DNA of 35,980 nucleotides from a virus, in IMG/VR virus record IMGVR_UViG_3300034104_002572, positions 1 through 35,980 of that record; one strand, 5' to 3'. The notes below the pieces were generated by a model. It was not told where the DNA came from. It saw nothing but the letters and a program-made list of their open reading frames with translations, and did not search any database. Shown one piece after another: positions 1-8,209 of this stretch. The position numbers and the translations under genes were made by a program. How positions within the stretch are numbered: the stretch's first letter is position 1; every line of letters starts with the position of its first letter.

Positions 1-64
1 GTCTTCCTTCTTTGAGAAGGTTGCGAATAACTTGTTTGCCAATTCCTCTATTGTTAAATTCCAT
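1..64 (-). CDS. Start of an unidentified phage gene, cut by the window edge
   Basis: Downstream of the polymerase gene a new reading frame opens and runs off the left edge. Starting at the ATG at 64 it reads MEFNNRGIGKQVIRNLLKEGR, a basic and probably helical beginning, 12 bases after the polymerase stop. A second ATG at 69, in another frame (MTWNLTIEELANKLFATFSK), is also open to the edge, so the start and even the frame are unsettled. About 21 codons are visible, so no family can be assigned. It would be co-transcribed with the polymerase. Confidence 0.35.
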   Translation of the reverse strand, partial: MEFNNRGIGKQVIRNLLKEGR

Positions 65-76
65 GTCATAAATATG

Positions 77-1336
77 TTATTTTTTTATTAAAGCACCATA
101 GTTCTCGCCAATACTCATACGTGTTGGGAATCCATCAGCCTCTAATTCTTGTTTAATTTTTGGTAATAATGTTTTAATGTCTTCTTTAGCCACGTCCAAT
201 AGAATTGAATCATATGTATATAATACTATTTTAGTTTTCTTACCATCTAGTAATTTTAATACACGATCTAATGTTAATGTATTATAATATGTTTCGTATG
301 CCTGGATTAGATAACTTAATATTTTATTTTTATTTGGATTTTCTATTCTATTTTTATAGATATTAGTTCCCCATGGTAATTTTAGTCTATTTGTAGAGTT
401 AAATTCTTCCCACTGGCTTTCTAACCATTTACTTAATTTAGCAAAAAATGGAAACCATGCATATTCGTCTCTAATACCACCATATAAATTTTGAAACATT
501 ATTTCTTTAGGCACTTCATCATATGGATCAACTTCAAATTCATAACCTATTGCTTTACCAATTATACGGGGGTGGTAAGCACTATAATCAAATTCAACAA
601 ACATATAATTATTTGGTTCAAATGACTCACGTGCGTCGCCCTTAGGTAAAGCGGCGTAATTAACGCCATTAAAGGCGTTTGACGGGCGATAAGTTAAATT
701 ATATAGATTATATTGAGTAAAAACTGTATTCCCGTAAATCGAATTATCTTTCCAAGTAGTTTCAAAATGTTTATTAAACTTACGTGGATCAATGCCTATA
801 CCATTTTTTTCAATCTGATGGAATACATTAGTAAAATTATAATTTAAAAATGTACTAGCTACTTGCCATTTAGAAATCATTCCTCTTTCTTTTATATTCC
901 GATATATTTTTTCCCATTTCTCATAATGTTTAGATATAGGGATAAGTGTACTTAACTCTTGTATATAATATTTTTCACGATTAAAATCAGTGTGTACTTT
1001 AGTATCAAATTGTGATTCATCTATGTAACTATAAAAATTTATATCAATTAAATTATGTCCTGGTAGAAAATATAAGTGAAATTTCTTATCTAAAACATAA
1101 ACAGTATTAATACTAGATATAAATTCCTTAACTGTTTCCCAATCTAATTTAAATGCTTCACTATGGTCGATAGGTAAAATATAACCTTTTTCTCCATCAT
1201 TATAATATACTAAACATGGTTTAGTTAAAGACGGATGACGATTATCATTTGTAGTAATGATATTAACAAAACATTTATCATGTTCTGGTTTGCCTAGATA
1301 ATCTAGTTGTTCTTTTGTCTCAACTATATAAAACAT
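77..1336 (-). CDS. Atypical compact family-A (Pol I-like) DNA polymerase
   Basis: This 419-residue protein carries the three signature motifs of family-A DNA polymerases in order. An RPSN...N..ALPKGDARESF stretch (217-239) precedes motif A, which reads DYSAYHPR (250-257) with the metal-binding Asp. Motif B is K277-x(3)-FQNLYGG (to 287), corresponding to K...FG..YG of the O helix. Motif C is YTYDSILLD (373-381) with Asp376 in place of the usual HDE. It would add nucleotides in phage DNA replication or repair. The first ~130 residues resemble a decayed 3'-5' exonuclease fold: where DxE is expected the sequence reads NIITTND, so proofreading is probably absent. Motifs A and B are only about 27 residues apart (about 50 in E. 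coli Pol I), and the whole protein is far shorter than Pol I or T7 polymerase. It lies directly after the tail genes, an odd place for a replication enzyme. Polymerase-family membership is fairly secure; activity is not. Confidence 0.75.
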   Translation of the reverse strand: MFYIVETKEQLDYLGKPEHDKCFVNIITTNDNRHPSLTKPCLVYYNDGEKGYILPIDHSEAFKLDWETVKEFISSINTVYVLDKKFHLYFLPGHNLIDINFYSYIDESQFDTKVHTDFNREKYYIQELSTLIPISKHYEKWEKIYRNIKERGMISKWQVASTFLNYNFTNVFHQIEKNGIGIDPRKFNKHFETTWKDNSIYGNTVFTQYNLYNLTYRPSNAFNGVNYAALPKGDARESFEPNNYMFVEFDYSAYHPRIIGKAIGYEFEVDPYDEVPKEIMFQNLYGGIRDEYAWFPFFAKLSKWLESQWEEFNSTNRLKLPWGTNIYKNRIENPNKNKILSYLIQAYETYYNTLTLDRVLKLLDGKKTKIVLYTYDSILLDVAKEDIKTLLPKIKQELEADGFPTRMSIGENYGALIKK

Positions 1337-1366
1337 AACCTTAATTATGCTTTAAATATAGTAAGG

Positions 1367-1963
1367 TTAGCTTGGCTTACCAAACTGAAGAAGATCTGTC
1401 AAATATAAAGACAGATTAGGCATAGTTTTTTCAGCTTCAGATAATGATCTTTTATTACTGTCTATAATACCAGATAATATTCTAATATTGTCTCTATAAA
1501 CATCATATAATGGACCTGTAAGTTTCCAAACTAAATTTATTGATTTATATAATACCTTAGCATCACCATCTTGAATAACAGATATATATTTATCAGACTT
1601 AACTTCAATAAAGTCATTTATTTGAGAACTAATAGTTGGTTTTAATATAAAACGAATCATAAAACCATTATTATAATCTGTACTTGTTGGTTGAATAAAG
1701 TCAGGTGTTACAACTAATGGAGGTAAGGTTTTAGGATTTAATGAGGCATATTTACTATCAAAAACAATATTAGAACTTGTAGAAGAAGTTGGATTTCTTC
1801 TTAGTAACTCAACACTATTACTTGTATATGTTTTACCTGTATAAGCATTATTATTTTTATCAACAAAGTAAAATCCAACATATGGTTGAAGATTTGATCT
1901 AAGAATAAAGTCTCCACCATTGGTGTAATCACTAAATAATATATTTGAAATAGGTATATACAT
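1367..1963 (-). CDS. Unknown protein at the end of the baseplate gene run
   Basis: A 198-residue protein with no family I recognise. It is beta-rich and Asn/Ser/Thr/Tyr-rich, with no signal peptide, membrane segment or cysteines. The C-terminal third (about 150-195) is more helical (YRDNIRILSGIIDSNKRSLSEAEK). It starts 2 bases after the stop of the large hub-like gene, so the two are translationally coupled, and it ends 30 bases before the polymerase. Position and composition suggest a baseplate or tail-tip structural component; that rests on context only. Confidence 0.7.
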   Translation of the reverse strand: MYIPISNILFSDYTNGGDFILRSNLQPYVGFYFVDKNNNAYTGKTYTSNSVELLRRNPTSSTSSNIVFDSKYASLNPKTLPPLVVTPDFIQPTSTDYNNGFMIRFILKPTISSQINDFIEVKSDKYISVIQDGDAKVLYKSINLVWKLTGPLYDVYRDNIRILSGIIDSNKRSLSEAEKTMPNLSLYLTDLLQFGKPS

Positions 1964-1965
1964 TT

Positions 1966-4900
1966 TTAATGGATTGCTGAGAATACTTTATTAGAATTAC
2001 CAATATCACCAGCTACTGGTTTTAACTCAACAGGTACTGAATCAAAATAATCTCCTGCTCCTGATGAATTTTCACATATATATCGATAACATTGATTAAA
2101 TACATCTATATTAGATAATGGTTGTTTATAATTATAAACAGCCTGACCATTTTTATCTTTAGTTTCTTCAAAGAAGAAAGTAAGAGGTTTAATATTAAAA
2201 TACTTAGCTGAGTTAGGATCACCATTCCAAGAAGTTGTTTTTGAGCCATCCTTAATATAAGAAACATATTCTGGGCTACGTAACATAAAGTTATCCTTTA
2301 AAAGTAAAGGTATAGGATTACCTATAGCTTTACGAACATCTATTTTGCTATTAGTTTCTGATAATCGTACTGGATATGATATAAATTTGTTAATTACCTC
2401 TTCTAGAGTAGGGAAAGGTACATTAACTACTTGTCCTGTTGATAATTCATATACTGCTCTAACTGAATTATGGAGAGCTTTATCTGAAGCTAGAGCTTCA
2501 ATAAGTTTAAGTTTATCAGGATCATTTTTATATCTTGTTTTAGCTCTTGGATACCAAACTTTATCAAAATATTCTTGAATATTTGGTGATACCATATACC
2601 CAAATTTGCCACTATATTCATTATTTCCAATCACAATTGGATTAATACCAAAAACTTCCTTTTCAAATCCTTTTTCTACACTATCTATTTCATAACCTCC
2701 AGCTTCATATGTTCCCGCTCGGTCTGGAACTTTTTGATACATAAAATCATATGTTCTATATGGACTTGTAAAAAATCTAACAGCAGCATCATTACCATAT
2801 TCATTAGTTTCTCCAATCTTTTTTGGAAAAGGATAATAAACACCAGCTGTATTTTCATAATAAGCAGCCATAGCTTCTCTAGATGTTGTTTTTCCAAAAG
2901 GTTTAGTGTCTTTAGGGTTATATGCTTTATTATATGATTGATTTTTTATAATATCATAGAAATTAGTATATATATTGGTCATATAATCAGCAACAACATT
3001 CCATAAAATAATATTTTTTTCTCTTGTTTGTTTAACTTGTTGTAAAACAGCTAGTGCTGAACCACCTAATTCATCTTTCTTTACTGCTGGTTTTGGTATT
3101 TTCTCATTATCCAATAAACAAATTTGAGTTTTTATAGAAGTTATCCAATCATTATTTTGTAAAGAATGTGATAATCCTGTAATAATAAAACCAATATTAC
3201 TTTGATGATATCTAGATGGTAATATACTAGTATCAACTTTGAAAATTTGCCCTTGAACTAATCCTGATATTCCATCTAATACTATTTCTAATTCAAATGG
3301 TATAATAGCTTTAAAGTCTAAATCATCTCTATCAGCTTGAAGTAGGACAGTTTTTTGTAAAGAAGCAGCATTAGATACTTCTTCAGGAGTAGGATATATA
3401 ATAGAATTTAAACCACCACCTGATGATGCTGGGGTACCTAGACATTTTAGTCCTAAATAGTTTCGTAATGATAGTAGGTTACCAAATGAACTTTTTATTC
3501 TATCTGTAGCTGTGGTTTTAGAACTAGCGCTATCATCGTATATAACTTTATCAACTAATATTCTATCTCTTAATCCTTTATTAAGTTGATTCTGTGTTGA
3601 TGAGTATATATCACCAATATTAGCTTTACTTTGAGCTGCTATAGCTATCATACTTGATTGTGACTCAAAAATACGAGATGTTATTTTAACATCACGACAT
3701 ACACTTTTTAATCCTAATAAATCAAGGGTATATTTTTTACTACCTGCTCCTCTTTCTAAATACTTAACATCAATTATTTGAATAGTACTTTTAGTAGTAT
3801 GTAATTGAAAATCATTTACACCACCTAAAGATATTGATACTTGATTTAATAAATCTTTTAAAAAATCAATAACAGACACATCAGAATTATTTCCGCCTTT
3901 ATTTCTGTATAAGTCAAGTATTTTAGGTATTGATATAAAAATATTCCCAATTCGGCCTAAATTATTACCTGATAGAAACTGTTCATCAGTGACATCTGTA
4001 TCAGCTGTATTTGAAGTAAGTGTTGAAAATGAGTTTAATGTTTTTGGAAAAGCACCATCACTTCTATCTGTTATCCATGTAGCTTGATCATTATATATAA
4101 TACATGTTGTTGGATCAATTGATACAGAATCTGCTCCCGCTAAACATGGAGTATTTTTTGGTATTAAAATCTGAGATATTATTTTATTATTTTGGTCTTT
4201 AAAATTAAAATACAAATTTATAATGGATATAAGTACATCCATTTGTATATATTCAATACCAATACCATCAACATTACCTTCAGTTAGTAGGATTTTACCA
4301 TAGTCTTTTGAACTTATTTTTGACTGTAATTCTGTTGAATAGTTTTTACCATTGTAGTCTTTTAAAGCAACTTTAGTTAATCTTGTATTTAAATCATTTA
4401 AAAGATCATCTTTAGTTTCTTGTCTAACAGGAGATGAACCTGTAGCGAATTGACCAGCTTGTCCAGCTAAACCTGGATCAGCACTTAATTCACCTTCATT
4501 AATTAATGCTGAATAATTTAGCATTACATTTTCAAATAATGATAAAGGTGGAGCATTCACATTAGTTTTGCTTGTAAAAGAAGGACCATTACTATTTAAT
4601 TTTAAAGTTGAAATAACTTCACCTCTAGATATTAATACTGTTGTACATTCAAATCCACCATTAGGCATTAATTGCCATGAAAAGTTTTTTACATAACCTA
4701 ACATAGCATCATAATTAGCATAAGTTTTATCATGTAAAGTATCTATTTTACTATATATTACTTCATCAGAAGTATCATCTCCTTTAGGTTGTAAAATATC
4801 TTTATCATAAAAAATATCAATAGTAGGATTAAGAAAATTTTCTATTTTAATATTATCTAAATTAGAAGAGTTTAAATATTGAGACCACCCCCATTCAAGC

Positions 4901-5484
4901 AAAACAGAGTAACCTGTTCTCATATATAATAACTCTAACTCTTCTAATTGGTGTTTATCCCAAGCGTAAAACTTAATAGTAGCTTCTCTTAATGAACCAT
5001 AAGCTGATTTGTTATTAACTTGAACAGAAGTTATACCAGGCATTGGTCTATAACCAAGCGGTCTGTCTCCTCCAATATCAAGATCAGAAGCATAAATTGA
5101 TCCTCTTTGACCAACTCCTGATCTTAAAGTAAATTTATTTGGTTGATTTGGATCTTCAAATAATGTACCTCCTTCTAATATATATTTTCTAGCTAGATCA
5201 CTACCAAAATATGTTTTACTACCAATTTTTAATCCTGCGTTGACTACTTTACCACCTTTTTCAACAGGATTAACAATATCAACAAATGATTGCATTTTTA
5301 CCCAGGCGTTTTTTCCTGTGGTAAATCTTAAAAAATTATCTTTTCTAGGAGTGATGCCAGCGTTATATATATCATTTCCTTTAGCATCTACAACACCTGT
5401 GTTACCCCATTGGGAAACAACTCGTTTGCGAGCTTCTAATTGGTTTTGTACAAAAGGATGTAATGTATCTTTAAATATAGACAT
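1966..5484 (-). CDS. Very large baseplate hub-like protein
   Basis: A 1172-residue protein placed where myoviruses encode the tail hub (T4 gp27 / Mu gp44 type), just after the LysM-like gene. Residues about 135-205 (PGITSVQV...LREATIKFYAWDKHQLEELELLYMR...VLLEWGW) look like the first hub barrel. Residues about 740-790 (SRYHQSNIGFIITGLSHSLQNNDWITSI) resemble the conserved end of gpD/gp44-type hub domains. The hub would close the tail tube and carry the spike. At 1172 residues it is about three times T4 gp27, with a Tyr/Asn-rich C-terminal extension of about 350 residues that I cannot assign. No lysozyme, OB-fold spike or peptidase motif is evident. The ATG at 5484 lies 7 bases after the upstream stop. 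Hub assignment is inference from motif style and order. Confidence 0.65.
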   Translation of the reverse strand: MSIFKDTLHPFVQNQLEARKRVVSQWGNTGVVDAKGNDIYNAGITPRKDNFLRFTTGKNAWVKMQSFVDIVNPVEKGGKVVNAGLKIGSKTYFGSDLARKYILEGGTLFEDPNQPNKFTLRSGVGQRGSIYASDLDIGGDRPLGYRPMPGITSVQVNNKSAYGSLREATIKFYAWDKHQLEELELLYMRTGYSVLLEWGWSQYLNSSNLDNIKIENFLNPTIDIFYDKDILQPKGDDTSDEVIYSKIDTLHDKTYANYDAMLGYVKNFSWQLMPNGGFECTTVLISRGEVISTLKLNSNGPSFTSKTNVNAPPLSLFENVMLNYSALINEGELSADPGLAGQAGQFATGSSPVRQETKDDLLNDLNTRLTKVALKDYNGKNYSTELQSKISSKDYGKILLTEGNVDGIGIEYIQMDVLISIINLYFNFKDQNNKIISQILIPKNTPCLAGADSVSIDPTTCIIYNDQATWITDRSDGAFPKTLNSFSTLTSNTADTDVTDEQFLSGNNLGRIGNIFISIPKILDLYRNKGGNNSDVSVIDFLKDLLNQVSISLGGVNDFQLHTTKSTIQIIDVKYLERGAGSKKYTLDLLGLKSVCRDVKITSRIFESQSSMIAIAAQSKANIGDIYSSTQNQLNKGLRDRILVDKVIYDDSASSKTTATDRIKSSFGNLLSLRNYLGLKCLGTPASSGGGLNSIIYPTPEEVSNAASLQKTVLLQADRDDLDFKAIIPFELEIVLDGISGLVQGQIFKVDTSILPSRYHQSNIGFIITGLSHSLQNNDWITSIKTQICLLDNEKIPKPAVKKDELGGSALAVLQQVKQTREKNIILWNVVADYMTNIYTNFYDIIKNQSYNKAYNPKDTKPFGKTTSREAMAAYYENTAGVYYPFPKKIGETNEYGNDAAVRFFTSPYRTYDFMYQKVPDRAGTYEAGGYEIDSVEKGFEKEVFGINPIVIGNNEYSGKFGYMVSPNIQEYFDKVWYPRAKTRYKNDPDKLKLIEALASDKALHNSVRAVYELSTGQVVNVPFPTLEEVINKFISYPVRLSETNSKIDVRKAIGNPIPLLLKDNFMLRSPEYVSYIKDGSKTTSWNGDPNSAKYFNIKPLTFFFEETKDKNGQAVYNYKQPLSNIDVFNQCYRYICENSSGAGDYFDSVPVELKPVAGDIGNSNKVFSAIH

Positions 5485-5491
5485 AACAAAA

Positions 5492-5791
5492 TTAACTATT
5501 TAGATTTTCTAAATTTCTAAGTATTTCAACATCAAATATAGGTATTCTTAGTTGATAACCCAAAGGTGGGTATAAACTATCTTTAGGTAAATCTGGATTA
5601 GCATACGATATAATCCACCATAATGTTGAATCATTATAGAACTGAAATGCTAAATTATCTAAACGATCTCCATATTGAGTTATGATATATGAATCATTTA
5701 TAGATAGTGGGATTTCTGGATATCGAGTTGATGAACGATATCTAGGTTTAGATGTTGACTGAATAATCTCATTAAATTCATAGCGATCCAT
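5492..5791 (-). CDS. LysM-like baseplate wedge protein (T4 gp53-like)
   Basis: A 99-residue protein with one LysM-type module at about 36-86. Its core YIITQYGDRLDNLAFQFYND is followed by STLWWIISYANPD and a closing PPLGYQLRIP, which matches the pattern of LysM tail/baseplate proteins (T4 gp53, Mu-like gpX, eCIS LysM adaptors). In these machines the LysM protein joins the inner tube to the baseplate wedges rather than binding peptidoglycan. It sits between the 669-residue tube-like protein and the hub-like protein, the usual order. The start ATG at 5791 is nearly abutted by the ATATTTAT element at 5796-5803. Confidence 0.8.
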   Translation of the reverse strand: MDRYEFNEIIQSTSKPRYRSSTRYPEIPLSINDSYIITQYGDRLDNLAFQFYNDSTLWWIISYANPDLPKDSLYPPLGYQLRIPIFDVEILRNLENLNS

Positions 5792-5828
5792 GATAATAAA
5801 TATTAACCTTTATTAGAGTTTTATTTGA

Positions 5829-7838
5829 CTATTTAGAGCCACGCAGAACAGCATCAAATATGTTCCTAAATGATTTAGGATCATTTGGATCTTTGAATGG
5901 TATAACAACATTATTTTTCTGTGGGAATATATTAAAAGAAGGGGATGTATTAGGTGTATTATTAGCGGATGCTGCTAAAACACCTACAGTATTACTAGTT
6001 GTAGCTGGTACAGCAGGTCTATTACTAGTAGTTGATGTTGAGTTAGCAGATGCCCCATTTTGATTTTGTTGTTGTTGCTGTTGTTGTTGTTGCTGTTGTT
6101 GTTGTTGCTGTTGTTGATTTTGTTGTTGTGATAGTGGTTGAGATTTTTTAGGATATGATCTAAAGTCTCTACCAATGAATCCAGCGCGTCCTTTTCTTGG
6201 TAAGAATGTATGAATTGGTTTAAATGATAACTGAATTTTAGCCATCATTGGTAATTCATTATTAAAATTTTCATTTTCTTCTTCACTTAAAGTATTTAAA
6301 CCTACATTCCAAGGACCTTCAAAAAGACTACCAATTTTAATATCTGTAAATACACCAGGTTGTCTATATAAATAATCTCCAACAGTTAAATAACCTATAT
6401 TACCTCTCATTTTTAATTTCTCACTATAATCTGGAGTGAATGTTGATAATAGGTAGTTAAGTTTTTCATATAATGGGTTTAGTTCTGCTCTAGTGTGAGC
6501 AAACATTGTAAAAGATACATTTATATCTCTTGTAAATCCATCATATACATAAAATTCTTCACCACGACCCATATAACGATATGAATTCCATTTAGCAGAC
6601 ATACCATCATTAAAATCATCAATGTAAGCTCTAAATGTTAAAACATCTGTATTTACAGCTATTCTATTATCACTTCCTTTATAACCAGTTACATCATTAT
6701 TTAAAAACTCAAGTCTAAATTTGATTAAGTCTTTACCAAAATCACCACTAACTTGTTTACCATCAAGTGGAGCTAAGTCAGTAGAAGCTACATCACTTGT
6801 TCTTTTACCTTTATTAGTGTCATAAAAAACTTGACTATTAGTGATTTTAATCATGTTGATAGAATCAACATTTGATGGAGTTGAAACTCCTATTCTATTT
6901 TCTATATTGTTTTTAGCAATATTATCTTTTGTAATACTTCTAGAATAAAATGGAGAAGCAGCTAAAACTGTTTGTAAAGAATTTGAATTAATATTTTTAG
7001 TTTCAAATTCAGCTATTTCTTTATTAGTTAAAGGAATGAAACCATTAAACTTTGGATCTGTAAGGTTAGCGTTTTTTACAAAAGTTGTTTGATAGTAAGA
7101 TATAGTTCTTGTTCTACCAATAATACCATATAATGAGTTAGGACCACCTAAATAACTATCTAAAACAACCTCATTATTATTACTATTAAAAATTTTAGCA
7201 GTGTATTCTAAAAGTCTGTTATTTGATTTTTCTGTAATTTTAAGATTAGATTGCTTATCTTTAAAGTTATTTGAGTAAGCAGCACCAGCAGTTGGACTAT
7301 TAGCGTCACCACCATATTTTTGATTAGCAGGAACAACACCAAAAACACCAATTCTATCAAAATGCAATCCAAAAGCTGATCCACCAACAGAGGCTAATGA
7401 ACCAATTCCTGTAAATGTTCGAGTTGGACCTCCTAAAATACCAGCTAAACCACTTAGTACATTTCCTTTATTTATTTCTAATTTAGGATTAGATCTTTGT
7501 AAACCAATTTGACGAGCAAAAAATAAAGCACCTTTAGCATTTTCTACAAATTTCTCATATCCTGTATTACCAGTAGCCTGTCCTCCATCTGGATTAGTAA
7601 AGAATTTAGTAATACGAAGAAAATCTTTGGTAGTAGCTAAAATTGCGTTTTGAGCTCCTCCTCTTATGAATCCATCATCTGATAGACTAAATTGTTCTAT
7701 ATTACTAGGGATCTCTGGTTTTGGAGAGCTAACTACATTGGGATAATTAGCCGTACTAGCAAATCTACCATTAGTTACACTATTGTAGTAGTCTGCTAGT
7801 TTGCTTTTAGGATCATTATTGAATGTTATAAAAGGCAT
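5829..7838 (-). CDS. Large baseplate / tail-tube-initiator-like protein with poly-Gln tract
   Basis: A 669-residue protein. The middle-to-late part (about 390-560) reads RAYIDDFNDGMSAKWNSY, then GRGEEFYVYDGFTRDINVSF, then LYEKLNYLLSTFTPDYS. This pattern, W-x-x-Y..GRGE..Y.Y..F.R.I...F...A with a trailing KLN.L helix, is typical of baseplate proteins with a tube-like beta-barrel. The N-terminal ~380 residues are Asn/Ser/Gly-rich and unassigned. Residues about 571-593 are almost pure glutamine, followed by a Thr/Ser/Asn-rich linker and a short C-terminal segment (PFKDPNDPKSFRNIFDAVL). The start ATG overlaps the stop of the previous gene by one base (TAATG), indicating coupled translation. A role in linking tube to hub is inferred from order and motif style; I do not recognise the exact family. 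Confidence 0.7.
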   Translation of the reverse strand: MPFITFNNDPKSKLADYYNSVTNGRFASTANYPNVVSSPKPEIPSNIEQFSLSDDGFIRGGAQNAILATTKDFLRITKFFTNPDGGQATGNTGYEKFVENAKGALFFARQIGLQRSNPKLEINKGNVLSGLAGILGGPTRTFTGIGSLASVGGSAFGLHFDRIGVFGVVPANQKYGGDANSPTAGAAYSNNFKDKQSNLKITEKSNNRLLEYTAKIFNSNNNEVVLDSYLGGPNSLYGIIGRTRTISYYQTTFVKNANLTDPKFNGFIPLTNKEIAEFETKNINSNSLQTVLAASPFYSRSITKDNIAKNNIENRIGVSTPSNVDSINMIKITNSQVFYDTNKGKRTSDVASTDLAPLDGKQVSGDFGKDLIKFRLEFLNNDVTGYKGSDNRIAVNTDVLTFRAYIDDFNDGMSAKWNSYRYMGRGEEFYVYDGFTRDINVSFTMFAHTRAELNPLYEKLNYLLSTFTPDYSEKLKMRGNIGYLTVGDYLYRQPGVFTDIKIGSLFEGPWNVGLNTLSEEENENFNNELPMMAKIQLSFKPIHTFLPRKGRAGFIGRDFRSYPKKSQPLSQQQNQQQQQQQQQQQQQQQQQNQNGASANSTSTTSNRPAVPATTSNTVGVLAASANNTPNTSPSFNIFPQKNNVVIPFKDPNDPKSFRNIFDAVLRGSK
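6060..6128 (-). repeat. CAA/CAG trinucleotide repeat coding poly-Gln
   Basis: On the coding strand 23 consecutive codons are CAA/CAG, broken only by two AAT codons: Gln3-Asn-Gln17-Asn-Gln. CAA dominates, with scattered CAG. The same bases are also open in a neighbouring frame, which creates a false 63-codon ORF. Such a tract is prone to slippage and probably encodes a flexible linker near the C-terminus of the 669-residue baseplate protein. Confidence 0.9.
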
Positions 7839-8173
7839 TAACCTCCAAGATAAGTGTTAGTATTTGGATACGGGTTAATAAACGATCCAGCAGCATTTAA
7901 TACTCTAAAGTATGGTTTACCTACTCTAGCATTAGGATTAGAAACTGGAGGATCAGATTCTGGTGTCACATATGGACCAGTTAATCCTCTCATAGCAATT
8001 GTTCTTCCTGTTAATAAATCTTCAGAATCATCTAAAGCAGTTCCAGTAACTTTAGCTTGAATTTTAGATATAGTTCTTTGAGATAATGCTTCAAAGACAG
8101 GGCCTGGTCGGCCTTGTAAACTTAAGTTCTTTGGTGTTGGACCAGCCTGTAATAAATTAAGTAATTGAGACAT
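7838..8173 (-). CDS. Small tail/baseplate protein of unknown function
   Basis: A 111-residue protein between the tape measure and the 669-residue baseplate protein. It is Pro/Gly/Asn-rich, mostly non-helical (LQGRPGPVFEAL, RGLTGPYVTPESDPPVSNPNARVG), without cysteines or membrane segments. Its stop codon overlaps the start of the next gene by one base. It is preceded by the recurrent ATATTTAT element (8201-8208), so it may open the transcription unit for the baseplate genes. I do not recognise the family. Confidence 0.65.
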   Translation of the reverse strand: MSQLLNLLQAGPTPKNLSLQGRPGPVFEALSQRTISKIQAKVTGTALDDSEDLLTGRTIAMRGLTGPYVTPESDPPVSNPNARVGKPYFRVLNAAGSFINPYPNTNTYLGG

Positions 8174-8200
8174 GATATTTAAATTTAAATATTGTTTGGT

Positions 8201-8208
8201 ATAAATAT
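8201..8208 (-). promoter_or_regulatory. Putative late-promoter-like element before the 111-residue gene
   Basis: The coding strand reads ATATATTTATACC, with the core 28 bases upstream of the ATG at 8173. It is a full match to the octamer found before the tape measure, tube, sheath and other genes. No experimental support; AT-rich background lowers certainty. Confidence 0.35.
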
Positions 8209-8209
8209 A

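Noticed and set aside
2685-2897. 70-codon minus-strand ORF inside the hub-like gene, and the plus-strand ORFs at 2345-2578 and 2734-2937
   Set aside because: Shadows of the long hub-like frame, with no start context or recognisable domain.
5984-6175. 63-codon Asn/His-rich ORF overlapping the poly-Gln tract
   Set aside because: Frame-shifted reading of the CAA/CAG repeat; no independent support.
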